Shown one piece after another: positions 26,935 through 37,520 of a stretch of 64,000 nt of DNA; position 1 is the stretch's first letter; every line of letters begins with the position of its first letter. The stretch lies in NCBI GenBank assembly GCA_037577475.1, contig CM075183.1, positions 11,566,471-11,630,470 of the forward strand, read 5' to 3'. The notes below the pieces were generated by a model. That model was not told the DNA's origin. It was given only the letters and a program-made list of their open reading frames with translations, and did no database searches. This DNA comes from Chaunax sp. Z400 (Eukaryota; Chordata; Actinopteri; Lophiiformes; Chaunacidae). A program made the position numbers and the translations under genes.

Positions 26935-27041
26935 AAGCCGTCACCGTAATCTCGGAAGTGATAAATCGGAGCTAAGAAAAGGGACAGTGAATGTAACATC
27001 GTTGGTCTTCCGCCTGTCGGACACATACGAAGACAATAAAC
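26935..27041 (+). promoter_or_regulatory. tmem256 proximal promoter and 5' UTR
   Basis: This 100-base interval is CpG-richer than its surroundings. It holds a CGGAAGTG ETS-type site (26953-26960), typical of TATA-less housekeeping promoters. There is no TATA box. The exact transcription start is not visible. Confidence 0.45.
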
Positions 27042-27123
27042 ATGACCGCTTCTGTTGTTGTACGAAGGTTAGCAGCTCTGTCAGGGGCTTCGGCGGTGAC
27101 AGCTGGGGCATACGGTGCTCACG
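27042..27123 (+). CDS. tmem256: tmem256 coding exon 1
   Basis: It encodes residues 1-27 plus the first base of codon 28, ending AYGAH-G before a GTAGGA donor. The start is chosen because it gives the MTASVVVRRLAALSG N-terminus aligned with vertebrate TMEM256. The reading frame running past the donor is intronic. Confidence 0.93.
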
Positions 27124-30100
27124 GTAGGACCTCTACGTCGTTAGCTACTCTACGGTGCTCCGTACAAACGAGTCTTTCCATTAGGGAAAATAGCAAAAAC
27201 AGTGAAGGCAGACTGTTTTGTCAACCACTTTCCACACCAGCCTCCTTAGTAAAAGATGCCAATTTAAGTTTGGCTTCCTTCTCCACAAGGCTGCATAACT
27301 CTTAAACATAAGTAGCCGACATTTTCACTCATTTGTAGGCTAATGGAGAATTCGGCATATAAATGGCGCACCTAGCAGCAAGTTATCTAAATAAACGGAA
27401 CAATTGTGTAATCAAGATGACCAGGCTCGACAGTGTCATGGTGGAGGGATCAAGACTGCGGGTCAGTGGTAAAAGGCCGTCAGAAGACAAAAAATATAAA
27501 TCTCGATATTTTGCATCCTTCAAAATATGTTTAGAAATGTTTTTAGTTGGTACGGCCTCACTCTCATTTACAGGATATTAATTGTTGCCTTCAAATGATC
27601 TCAATCAAAAACATGTAAAAGGAAAACATGCATTAATTGAAGCATTCTATTTATCTATCAGCCATCTATCTATCTATCTATCATGCAGGCCTATTTGACA
27701 GCTAGATATAGTATGATTAGTCTGACTTAATGTGAGTTCATTTAGCTTACTTGTAATTGCATCTCCTACAGTGTGCCTATTGCACATGGACACATTGCGT
27801 TTTGTCGATATATTGTGCAGCCCTACTGTCAACACATAATCATTTCCTCCAGACATGAGGCAGCCTGCTTATCAGGCACAGACCCCAGCAAAAACCACAT
27901 CATCATTTTATCTAGCATAATTTTTCAATGAATTTTAAATGCAAAAACTACCATTCCCACTAAAACATTCTCTAATCGAATCAAATCAAATCACCCACAT
28001 TCTGATTATTCCATGTGACACTGCCTAATGTAATAACTAATGTATTATTTTTTCCACTATCATACACTGAGCCTCCCCTTACGCCTGTCTCCCACTTTAA
28101 AATCTCTGACCTACTGCATTATGTCACATTTCAGTTCCATGTTTTCTTGTTACAGGTTTTAAAAACAGTGACCCCGATGACTACCAGAGAGTGGTACGTA
28201 CATACGAATGTGACTAGCATATTGTGATATGTAAAGTTTCTTAAAAACCTTTCCTGTCATCACTGCCTCCATCTCATAGTGTTTCCCAACCAGTTACTGT
28301 GGAGATGTTATTTGTACTCTTACTATGCAGTGAAATGCCTGTCAGATTTTTTTTTCTAACTTGTTGATTGATCTGGAAACATTCCAACAAGACAAGAAAA
28401 ATGTTTTGAATGATCTTTTTAAGAATATATCCATGTTTCGGTCTCTTGTGCCTGATTGATGAAAAAGATGTGTAATAGGCGCATTATACTAATTCCATTC
28501 CCTTTTATACCAGTGACTCATTCAATATCATCATCCACTTACAAAGTACAATACTAGCCCTCATTAAGCTGTTAAATAACACTTGGGATTTATTAAAATG
28601 AGGATTCTTCTGCTTTGTCTCTGTGCGTCCGCCTCTACAGCTATTTGAAACTGCCAACAATTACCATTTCTACCACAGTCTGGCACTACTGGGTGCTGCC
28701 CACTGTGGCAGACCTGCTGTGGTAAGTATGGGATCCTGCTACTGACCCTTGAGCTTGTGTGATAGTGTCAGTCTGTCATTTCAGCCATAATGACGGAGGA
28801 TGCTGTTTTGAAAACATTTTTTGGCTAACAGCTGGCAATGGAGCAGTGAAAATGCTGTTAGGGTTTTATTTTGTGTGTGTGTGTCTCTGTTTTACCACAT
28901 TATGATTTAAAGAATGTCAAAACATGCGCTGCCAATTATTATTTTTTATAAAAGCTATTTAAAACTTCTTTATCCACAAAATATATGTCGACAAACTGCA
29001 CAAAAATGAGATGCATACCATGCTAGGTGTCATTTTTGTGGTGGTGGCCAATCAAAATAGGTTCTCACAGGGGATATACTATACTGTATAAACATATATG
29101 TATATATAAACCCCTTACGACAATGAAAAAATTAGGGATAGAACATTTTTTAAAATTATAACTTGATTATATGAAGCTGCATAACAACAATAACTTCCTT
29201 AAGTTATTTTTTCGGGCAGTTTACCCTTTAATTGACAGGATCAACCGAAGAGGTGTCAGGAAATGTGGGAGAGAGAGTTGGGGGAAGACATCCAGCAAAG
29301 GGTTACGGGTGGAATCGAACCCGCGCCGGTTGCTAGACGACTGTAGCCTCGATATATACGGAGGCACATGCTCTACTGACTGAGCTAAACACAGCCCAAT
29401 GCACTAATGAATACCCCCAGCTACAACAGGCTGACTACAGAGGACAGCCTCAGCTCTAACACCTGAACGCCATCTGCTGCTTCGCAGAAAGAGGGAACTG
29501 TGGTTACCAAGTGAGCAGAGAAGTCAAAATAGATCATTTGAAGAAAAAAAAATATCTCCAAAAGCTATAAGTGATTGTTAAAGGTTAAAACCTCCTGGTT
29601 CTGCCAAATGGTAATAGTACAAATGCAAACCGGACTAAGTATACTGGAAAAAATAGACCAAGCTTTAACCTTGACGAACCCAGAATCACTCTCTTGTATT
29701 AAAATAACATTTTCGAACAATTTCTAATAACATCCAGTGTGACCTAAACAAAAAAAAAACACCTCTCCACATTTGTGACATCAGCTTATCAGACAGGACT
29801 GTGTCGCTACATCTGTTCAAAGAGGTTGCTGGACTCCAAACAGAGTCAAATTTGGCCTGTTTTCAGTGGCAAACTTGTGATTTTTCAACTAAAACATTTG
29901 GCATTGATTGCTAAAAATGTGTGGCTGGTCCACCATCCCTATAAATACTGTCATCTGCAACTTTTCAACCATGTTATGCGACTGGTTTCTTATATTTTTA
30001 TCCATGCAGTGGTATTTATTTCTGGTTTTGAGGCTGTGTGCTCCAGCTGTAACTTTGAAAACATCTCAGTGCAGAAAAAGAATCTGGAAACTAGGAATAC

Positions 30101-30286
30101 AGAATTACTTTTTTGTTTCTTGTGTGTGTCCCCTCCATACAGGCTGGTTCCCTCCTGATAGCAGGCATGGGGATGTTCTGTGGCTCCCTGTACCACCAGG
30201 CCTTGACAGGGAACCCTGATCTACGAAAGGTGGCTCCCATTGGGGGCATGGCTATGATCGCCGGCTGGCTAGCCATTCTTCTCTGA
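27042..30286 (+). CDS. tmem256: TMEM256, small DUF423-family membrane protein (four coding exons)
   Basis: The coding exons 27042-27123, 28156-28193, 28641-28721 and 30143-30286 join in frame through GT-AG introns to give 114 aa; I recall human TMEM256 as 113 aa. Visible family features are the N-terminal RRLAALSGASAV segment leading to AYGAHG (about residues 8-28), FETANNYHFYHSLALLGAAH (about 42-61), a hydrophobic AGSLLIAGMGMFCGSLYHQAL stretch split by one Pro-free turn (about 68-88), and a C-terminal GGMAMIAGWLAILL helix. The GAHG and YH-H-LALLG motifs are the DUF423/YgdD signature. The product should be a multi-pass membrane protein of unknown biochemical function, reported in membrane and mitochondrial or exosome fractions. 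The start ATG has A at -3 and follows an ETS-type promoter. Orthology is firm; function is not established. Confidence 0.95.
27124..28155 (+). other. tmem256 intron 1
   Basis: This is a GT-AG intron with an (ATCT)n tetranucleotide run at 27664-27682. No other feature stands out. Confidence 0.85.
27664..27682. repeat. (ATCT)n tetranucleotide repeat
   Basis: This short tetranucleotide microsatellite lies inside intron 1 of tmem256. Confidence 0.85.
28156..28193 (+). CDS. tmem256: tmem256 coding exon 2 (38 nt)
   Basis: This is a micro-exon between a TTGTTACAG acceptor and a GTACGT donor. It encodes FKNSDPDDYQRV and converts phase 1 to phase 0. It would be missed by open-frame scanning alone. 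Confidence 0.9.
28641..28721 (+). CDS. tmem256: tmem256 coding exon 3
   Basis: It lies between a CCTCTACAG acceptor and a GTAAGT donor, is exactly 27 codons long, and encodes LFETANNYHFYHSLALLGAA followed by HCGRPAV. This is the most conserved part of the family. Confidence 0.95.
28722..30142 (+). other. tmem256 intron 3
   Basis: This GT-AG intron of 1.4 kb contains the antisense SINE at 29216-29397. An open frame at 29775-30158 runs into exon 4 out of frame and is a shadow. Confidence 0.85.
29216..29397 (-). mobile_element. tRNA-derived SINE in tmem256 intron 3
   Basis: On the minus strand the element begins GGCTGTGTTTAGCTCAGTCA, with a Pol III A-box TAGCTCAGTCAG (29376-29387) and a perfect B-box GGTTCGATTCC (29311-29321). 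The body TGGATGTCTTCCCCCAACTC, CTCTCTCCCACATTTCCTG and CTGTCAATTAAAGGG matches the tail common in teleost tRNA-SINEs. It is antisense to the host gene. The extended spacing between the boxes and the non-tRNA tail exclude a functional tRNA gene. Confidence 0.75.
30143..30286 (+). CDS. tmem256: tmem256 terminal coding exon 4
   Basis: After a CTCCATACAG acceptor it encodes 47 residues, starting AGSLLIAGMGMFCGSLYHQA and ending IGGMAMIAGWLAILL, followed by TGA (30284-30286). Confidence 0.95.
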   Translation, partial: AGSLLIAGMGMFCGSLYHQALTGNPDLRKVAPIGGMAMIAGWLAILL

Positions 30287-30670
30287 GCTGTAGCAGTTCA
30301 CTCTCCTCCAAAGGGCCGCAATGTGAAAACTAAACTGTCAGGCTGTTAATGGATGACCGGGACAACTTGTGAGATTTGGCTGAGAGGTTCAAGCACTGTG
30401 TCATGTCACACATCTAACCGCTCCCTGTCCTGGGTTGTGGGTGTGAGCAGGAGATAAGGTGACAACAGAATTATCACTTTTCTACCATTGCTGTCTCCAT
30501 CTGACTGGTGCCCTTTGACTATTTGTTGCAGTTAAAATGGATCACTAATGAGTCCAATTTGTCAAGCTTGCACTATTTGTAATCTGATGTTTTCAACATG
30601 TTTTCAATGGCATGTCAATGTTGTACTGGGGCAGAAAATCAGTAAAAATAAAAATTCCCAATGTTTGCAA
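30287..30670 (+). other. tmem256 3' UTR with poly(A) signal
   Basis: An AATAAA occurs at 30647-30652, about 360 bases after the stop codon, followed by a T/G-containing stretch. A second AATAAA at 30785-30790, followed by a T/G-rich stretch, is an alternative end. Confidence 0.55.
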
Positions 30671-30954
30671 CCATGAGTAATACAGTATACTGTTTCTTTA
30701 TTTTTACTATATTGTCCTCTACTGCAGTAGAGTGTAGAGTAATAGAGTAAAACTAAAGAAAGGAATATAATGGCTTGAAAACGAAATAAATATTTTTTCT
30801 TTAACATTGTTGCCTTATTTCTTCACATGGATGGCTTTTTATGATGTCTCAAAGTGATCGACAGGTACACCGTGTGATCAGCTGTATCCATCATGGATGA
30901 GCATTTTTCAGACAAGCCAGGATCAATTTATAAAATATTATCAATTCCTGATAA

Positions 30955-31140
30955 CCTGCTCAGTAGGGTAATATTTCAGGGTATAATTCAGCAAAAATTG
31001 ACCACATACCATCCATCCTTTCAGTTACTACCATCAGGTCGCCGCTACAAAGTCCCGCTAGCCTGGAAAAACATACTGAGCAACAGTAGAAATGCATATT
31101 TTGTTTTTTTATGTCATGCCATCCTGTTCATATTAAATAT
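30955..31140 (+). mobile_element. Degenerate non-LTR retrotransposon (LINE) fragment
   Basis: A + strand frame reads TTYHPSFQLLPSGRRYKVPL followed by AWKN. The LPSGRRYKVP motif is typical of the C-terminal end of ORF2 in teleost LINEs. Only about 60 residues are recognisable, there is no reverse-transcriptase catalytic region, and the open frame (101 aa) is coincidental read-through. Confidence 0.5.
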
Positions 31141-31228
31141 CAAAGGCAAATTATGGTTCACACAACTTTATTCACCCATTAGCCATACAGAAAAATAATT
31201 TTTGTTCAAATTAGTGGTTGTTGTCTGA

Positions 31229-31490
31229 ATGTTTACAAGTCAAAAAGTGTGGATGGTGAGACAGAACAATAACAGTCAGTACCATGTATGTCTACCTCCA
31301 GCATTTATCACTACTTTACACCTCCTGAATGGATTAATCTGGACTTGTGGGATGACACGCCATTCTTCCTGCAGTTCTGTGACAATTTGTTCATGTGTTG
31401 TTGGAGCAGGATCTCTCCGTCTCACCCGGTGATCCAGAACATCCCACAGATGCTCTATGGAGGAGTTTTGCATATAGGCATCCACTGAAC
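31229..31490 (-). pseudogene. Tc1/mariner transposase C-terminal remnant
   Basis: On the minus strand the frame at 31276-31485 reads SSIEHLWDVLDHRVRRRDPA followed by PTTHEQIVTELQEEW, IPQVQIN and GGRHTWY. This is the end of a Tc1-type DDE transposase: the NPIEHLWD box holding the last catalytic acidic residue region, and the terminal INA.GG.TRY motif. The catalytic core and N-terminal HTH are missing and no terminal repeats are visible, so it is a dead fragment. Confidence 0.8.
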
Positions 31491-33339
31491 GCTGTCATCA
31501 TCAGCCAGCACTGGCTATGCAGCAAAACAAGAAGACCAGAGAGGAGAGATGATAACAACAAATGCACATCGTGATGAAGTGATGGACATGAGTACTTCCC
31601 ATACAGTAATCTGCAGACCACCTCCAGTGCCAATTTGGCTATAGGCTATATGTATCTGGATCAATGCATTGTGGGTGGGCTCCTCAATTTGTGGTTTTCA
31701 GTTTTCAGGGGTGGATTGACTAGTAGGATTCGGTAGCTACTGCAGCGGAAGGAAATCATTTCTCTTGCAGCGCTAAACGCCTCAGCTTCATGCATTTGAT
31801 CCCTTAACTGACAGAATACAAAGGAGTTCACCACCCATGGCCTCCCTTCGCCAGAACCATGTTCTAACCACTCTGTATTCAAATTGAGAGTGAAATCCAT
31901 TGAAAAACTAATTTGCCTTCCTGACTGTAGGCCAGCGAATGGGGGCCTTTAGAAAATAGCTGTATAAATCTCCGGGTCAATTTGCTGGGGTCGACACATA
32001 AGCCGTGGCTCTGCACAGAAGAGAGGGGGCTATTGACTGAACACGTTGCCAATGAGCTCTTGATCACGACTCATAAAACCCTCATTAGAATTAAGTAGCT
32101 ATTGGGAAGCGTTCTGCTGCTCCAGGACCAAGCAATCACACCGCACACAAAGCTCTGACGCCCAGTCGCATATCTCTGAATCACAACTTTGCACTTTATG
32201 GGAGACGCATGATTGAAAGTTACACAGTGTTCTGCACTGTCATCATATATATTTGGAAGTGTCATCATCATTTCAGGGGGAAATCATGTGGTTCCCTGAT
32301 TAAACGTCAGCCACAGATTTTGAACAGTTTTCACACAGGAGTCTTATTTTAGGGATTTCTGTCCTCTGTGGCTGATATTCCGACATGTGAACACTCTGTG
32401 CTAAAACCCAGCAGGGTCGTGATGTTCTTATTAGTAGAGGTGAATTGTTCACTTACTATAGTGTGCATACCAATTGCTAGAGCAAAAGTAATAATGGAGC
32501 AATAAATAAACAGTTAGGCATCCCTTCTGCTCTGACGGGACCTCTCTTAAGGAACTTTATTGACAAATGTTTCATTGACATCATTATTTTTGCATCGTAC
32601 AGTACCAGTTTGCCCATGTGACAAAAGTTGAGAGCTCATTTTTCATATGAGCTAACAGTTCTGCTCCTGGAGACCACATTTACTGTACATGAAGAGATGG
32701 AGAGGGAGATAAAGGGAGGGAGGGTGTCTGTTCCATCCACTTACTATGTATAAATAAATAACTTAAATAACCTTTAAATAACCTTTCTACTGCTCAGTTT
32801 AATGTAGATTTAATGTGGTTACTTTCATAATGATCAGATGAAGACAGATACAGACAGAAGACATGATCCATAGAAAGTGAGTGTTCAGTGTTTCACTTTA
32901 TTCTTTTTAACAAAAGAACGCTTCGCACCTTTTTTTCAGGCAGGTGCGTTCGAGGGGGTTGAGTCGATAAGAACTTGCCAAATGAATTCCTGCACAGTGC
33001 GACTGCAGAGTCACAATTATTTGTGACTAGACCTTCATCAGGCATTTGTTTGATGAAGGTCTATATACTGTACCTGTATCTGCAAGTCAGACAATGTGCA
33101 GGAATTCCTTTTGCACTTTATTCATTTTATCATTTGTTCTCACAAGCATGGCTGGATTAATGTTTTACAGGGTTGGTGGCAAAAATGTGGCGTTGGCCTC
33201 ACTACCGCCACACCCCCTGAGCTGATTTAGGAATATGCACAAACACAACCTAAGAAAAGAATTGAGATTAATATTAACCCTGTGATGAACTGGATCATTT
33301 GTTTGTGTGTTTTTTTTTTGTGAAGCACATGGTCTTCAT

Positions 33340-33540
33340 AAGGAAATGCATTTGTAAACTTGAACTGGCCTTGGTTCCAGGTTCTGCAACAGAGAAGCAT
33401 CCTCACAGCATGATGCTGCCACTGGCATCCCTCATGGTACATTTATTATGATGTGCCAAACATCATGGTGAATAGTCTGATGGCTGAAATGCTCAACGGT
33501 GATCTCATCAGACCACAGAAGCTTCCACCAGCTGGCTTCA
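33340..33540. mobile_element. Probable DNA-transposon-derived fragment
   Basis: The phrases CATCCTCACAGCATGATGCT, GATGTGCCAAACATC and ATCTCATCAGACCACAGAA recall the transposase coding region of teleost Tc1-type elements read from the non-coding strand. The open frames are broken. The class call rests on recognition of wording, not on a search. Confidence 0.4.
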
Positions 33541-33579
33541 GAGTCTCCCACTCGCCTCCCTAGCGAACTGTTGCCAAGA

Positions 33580-33840
33580 TATCATGGGAAATTTTATGTT
33601 TTCGGGTTGATATGTCAGGGACACCTTCAGAGAATTTTTCAAATTTGGTATAAATGTCCACTTGGACTTGAGGATGAACTGATTAGATTTTGGAGGTGAA
33701 AGGTCAAAGGTCACTGTAACCTCTCAAAACATATTTTTGATCATAATCTAAGAATTCATGAGATAATGATGACATAAATTCGCACAGATGTGTAACAGGA
33801 TAAAATGATGAGGTGATGACGTGGTATATAGATAACTGAG
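33580..33840. repeat. Teleost dispersed repeat
   Basis: The block contains GATTAGATTTTGGAGGTGAA, AGGTCAAAGGTCACTGTAAC, CTCTCAAAACATATTTTTG, ATAATCTAAGAATTCATGAG and TGTGTAACAGGATAAAATGA. I recognise these as a frequent medium-copy teleost repeat without coding capacity. Its class is uncertain. Confidence 0.55.
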
Positions 33841-35329
33841 TGTTGTTTGTAGAGCATCTGGGAGGAATTTGAGTCATGACCCTGCCACATTGAGTTAGAC
33901 TGGCAGTAAATGCAAATTCTGATGTATTCCCAATCTCATACTATAAAATAAGAACATACTACTGCATTTTTGCTATTAGGATCCCAAATCAGACTAACAA
34001 TCATATACTCATCTGGGTTTTCATAAAGAATTAAACAGAATAATGGATGAATGGACTAGCGACCCTACGGAGGTGTTATTTCTATACATATAGACCAATG
34101 CATTTTTGACATCCGTCATGTTTTTTGTTGTTGAGACATGTTATTTGTCTGTTTAGGTACTGTAGTTTATCCAATGTGACGTTACTGTGAATTAATTCTG
34201 TTGCTGTGGCGAAGTGGAACCTCTGTCTCTTTTTTGAAAGCCATTTGTGCTCTATGACTTTATACCATTTATAAGATTTCTTATTACAAGGTATGTCAGC
34301 TCACTTTGTGTGAAATATGAACATAAAGCACCCCCTGCTCCCAGCGGTCTTTTAATTGGACAGGCTGTTAAACCAAACTCCGCTCTAAAAGTAGGTAATA
34401 TGAGGTAGGATTACACCATTGCAACTCTTTTCTAATTCAGATGTACAGGCTCAATCAACACACATTTCATTTACCCAGTGACATCATTAACCAGCCTGTG
34501 GTGAAGTGTTTGCAACAGATGTACACAAATGACTGGCTGAGTCCCACCACTTACCATTTGTGTTAACTGTTTTACATTCAATATGCAAAGCAAGTTCCCA
34601 TGATTTTATTCAACTTTTTTCACCCAAAAGGGGGGCACAGTGTGTACTGATCCCTGTAAAATCTGAACCATCAAATAATTATCTTGAAACTCGAGTCTAT
34701 ATTGGACCTTCTGACATAACAAGAATTTTTTTTAAAATAACACTTTGCATATGAGTTTTGTTTTGTATCATATTTGATACAACCGGCATTTTCTACAATG
34801 TATTGCACACAGTATTTTTTTTTTTAAAGCAACAAAAACATACAGAACACAACATTTTTTAATCCCTTTAAACTCTTTGAGTTTCCTTTAAAAATGTCAA
34901 GTATTTCCAAACAAGGGTTTATAGGTTTGATCCCAGACAAATTGAGTTTGGTCAAGAATCTGTATAGGTTACAAAATATTAATAATTATACATTGCCTCA
35001 ATTTAGAAAATGCTCCTATTTAAGTATCACTAACAATTTGAATGTTTTTATTACCTCAATATTTTCAAAATTGGAAAAAGTATCCATGTAAAACGGCCTG
35101 TGGGTCACTGATTGTCGATATCCACTTTAGATTATTAATTTGAAGGTCCTTTATTCCATGCATTTTGCCCTCTAGTGCATTATCTGTGCACTGCATCTAT
35201 CTGATTGTATACATTAGGTTTTTCAGGAAAGAAATTGTCAAACTGATGATGTAGAAGTCTCAAAAAGTCATGTATCATATATGATACACTTGGCATTATA
35301 TATAACCATAACTCTCAGCATTTGAATAT

Positions 35330-35590
35330 AACACTACAGTCAACCAGTGGTTTGCTGGCTTAGCATAAAGACTGGAAACAGGTGCAGAGAGCTCCGTCCA
35401 ACATAATTAACCAGACAGAACTTCCATTGCTTACTTAGTACCACAGTAAGTCTTCTTTTTTAATTTGTAAATATAAGTAAAAAAGGAAGATTCCATATTT
35501 TATACGGCATTGTGTGCTGTTGGACTATTTGTCTCTGAAGCAGTTACCAGGCAACCACCACAGACTCCAGGATGCTACCATGTACGGTCA
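35330..35590. repeat. Teleost dispersed repeat (gcttagcataaagactgg type)
   Basis: It opens with TGGCTTAGCATAAAGACTGG, then AGCTCCGTCC and AATTAACCAGACAG, and ends with AGCAGTTACCAGGCAACCAC plus AGACTCCAGG. These phrases, in this order, mark a common teleost interspersed repeat. No open frame is present. Confidence 0.55.
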
Positions 35591-36469
35591 AGAAAATCTC
35601 ACTACATGCTCAGAATGTTCTTCTCTGATGTCTGACATAGACTTTATTGCCACCCACTGGCCCAACATGCTTGTTTGCAATTAGTCATTTTTTAAAATGG
35701 TATTCATATATGTGTGGAAAAGGTCTTAGTGTCTCGCTAAGCTGTAACAGTGTGACAGGAAGCCAGCATGCACACTAAGCTGATACAGCTTTTCTCACTT
35801 TGACATATTCAAAAAAGTGAAAGAGGCCTTCTAGCTTCGCTTACATCATCCCAGGGGACAGTGATCAGCATCAACAAAAGCTACATCAAATCCTCTTTAA
35901 TTCAATATAATAAAAAAAGAACATTAAAACTTTCAAGTGTGCTGAACACTTTTTTATAGGCACTGAATTTTATCCACATAAAATTAAGCAGGATTCTGCA
36001 GAATCAAACCCAGTTGTAAAAAGCCTGTGTGCAGTTTTGGCTCTTTATTGTTATGAGCATCAGACAAAGAAGCACAGATAGTAACAGTCGATGTTGTTAA
36101 TTATACCTCCAGGGACTTCCCCTGCACTTCCCAAGCTCTCCTATGCTTTATTTCTCTTACCCTGCAGTTGGATTTAATTACATCAGCTTTTTTTGTTGGG
36201 GGAGAAGCTCCTTGATCCATTGATTTCTTGGTCTGAGTCTGTTTCGGTCAGAGATGAGGAGAAGCGCTTGTGCGAGAGTCATCAGTCATGATGGAGTGAG
36301 GTGATAGAGAGCTTACGGCTGATGGGCTGACTGTGGATGGATGTGCGTCACCAGATCCTCTCCTGAAGACCTGGAATGAAACTCTCCGACCAGGCCATCT
36401 TACATGATTACCCACAGCCTCATCCCTCCCATTCACATGGAACAAAGCAAGCATACATATCTACCCACA

Positions 36470-36470
<1 letters not shown>

Positions 36471-36503
<33 letters not shown>
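36471..36503. repeat. (AC)n microsatellite
   Basis: This is a perfect AC run of about 16 units. Confidence 0.95.
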
Positions 36504-36505
<2 letters not shown>

Positions 36506-37164
36506 CAATATATGCTGACAGGATTGCCAAATCTTTACTCAGGTATCAATCAGACTGCGGCAGCTCGCACAGTGAAGCGGAATGACTCTATGGCCAATCC
36601 CAAGCCCACATTTCAGTCCTTTTCAAGCCACTTAAAGGATGGTCAGCGCCATCACACCTTCAGATAGATTACATGCTCACTCCAATGGACACTGAGGCCT
36701 CATCACTACTGTCCCCTTTTCATGGCTCGATACCAAGTCATTTCACTTCAATCTGCAGCGCAGTGATGACGGCCATGCATCAAGGGAGCTGAGGGGATTA
36801 CACTGAGGGGAGCTGCCATTGTTACCATATTACCATAAGCACTATCAGCAGCAGCCATCTCAGAGTAATGCGATGTCTGACTGCCATTCACCAGCTGGGT
36901 GACTGTAGATGGCAGAAATGGTCGGGGTCATGTTGCCAAAATGATTAGTGTCTATAATGACATGGTGAATTATCACAAGTGAGAATAAAGGTTGAAAGTA
37001 CTGGATGACCTTTCCACCTGTCATCATAACACTGTGACATTTTAGTACTTACTCAATAAAAGAAAAAATATTGCTAGAATCACAGGGCTATTTTCCAAAC
37101 AAGACCAAGAAAAACCTATCCATGCCTTTATTTACAGTAGAATAAGAATATTCTATTTCTTATT

Positions 37165-37520
37165 TATCCAGTTATCCACAGCTCACTCAGAACGCCCCTG
37201 CCAGAGTCCTGACAAAAACTAAGAAATACGACCACATGTCACCAATTTTAAAATCTTTACACTGCCTACCAGTCACCCGTTGAATTTATTATAAAATCTT
37301 GGCACTCGTTTACAGGTCCCTCTGTGGCTCTGGGCCAAAATGCATCTCCATATGTGCCATGTGAACGTCCCAGAACCCTCAGGACATCTGGGTCTGGACT
37401 ACTGGTCGTCCCAAGAGTCAAAACAAAATGCAGCGAAGCAGCATTACTACGTATTCTCCCAATACTTGCTAACCAGCTTTGAAATGACTTTATTCAATGT
37501 GTTTTAAAATAGTTGCAATT
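37165..37520 (+). mobile_element. L2/CR1-type LINE ORF2 3' fragment
   Basis: In shifting + strand frames it reads QLTQNAPARVLTKTKKYDHM, SPILKSLHCLPVT, KILALVYRSLCG and SGSGLLVVPRVKTK. This is the post-catalytic C-terminal region of ORF2 in L2-like LINEs (usual form QNAAARVLTRTRK.DHI.PVL.SLHWLPV). Stops and frameshifts make it non-functional, and only the last part of ORF2 is present, as expected from 5' truncation. Confidence 0.8.

Noticed and set aside
29311..29397. Possible functional tRNA gene on the minus strand
   Set aside because: A- and B-boxes are present, but the anticodon region does not fold into standard arms and the SINE tail follows directly.
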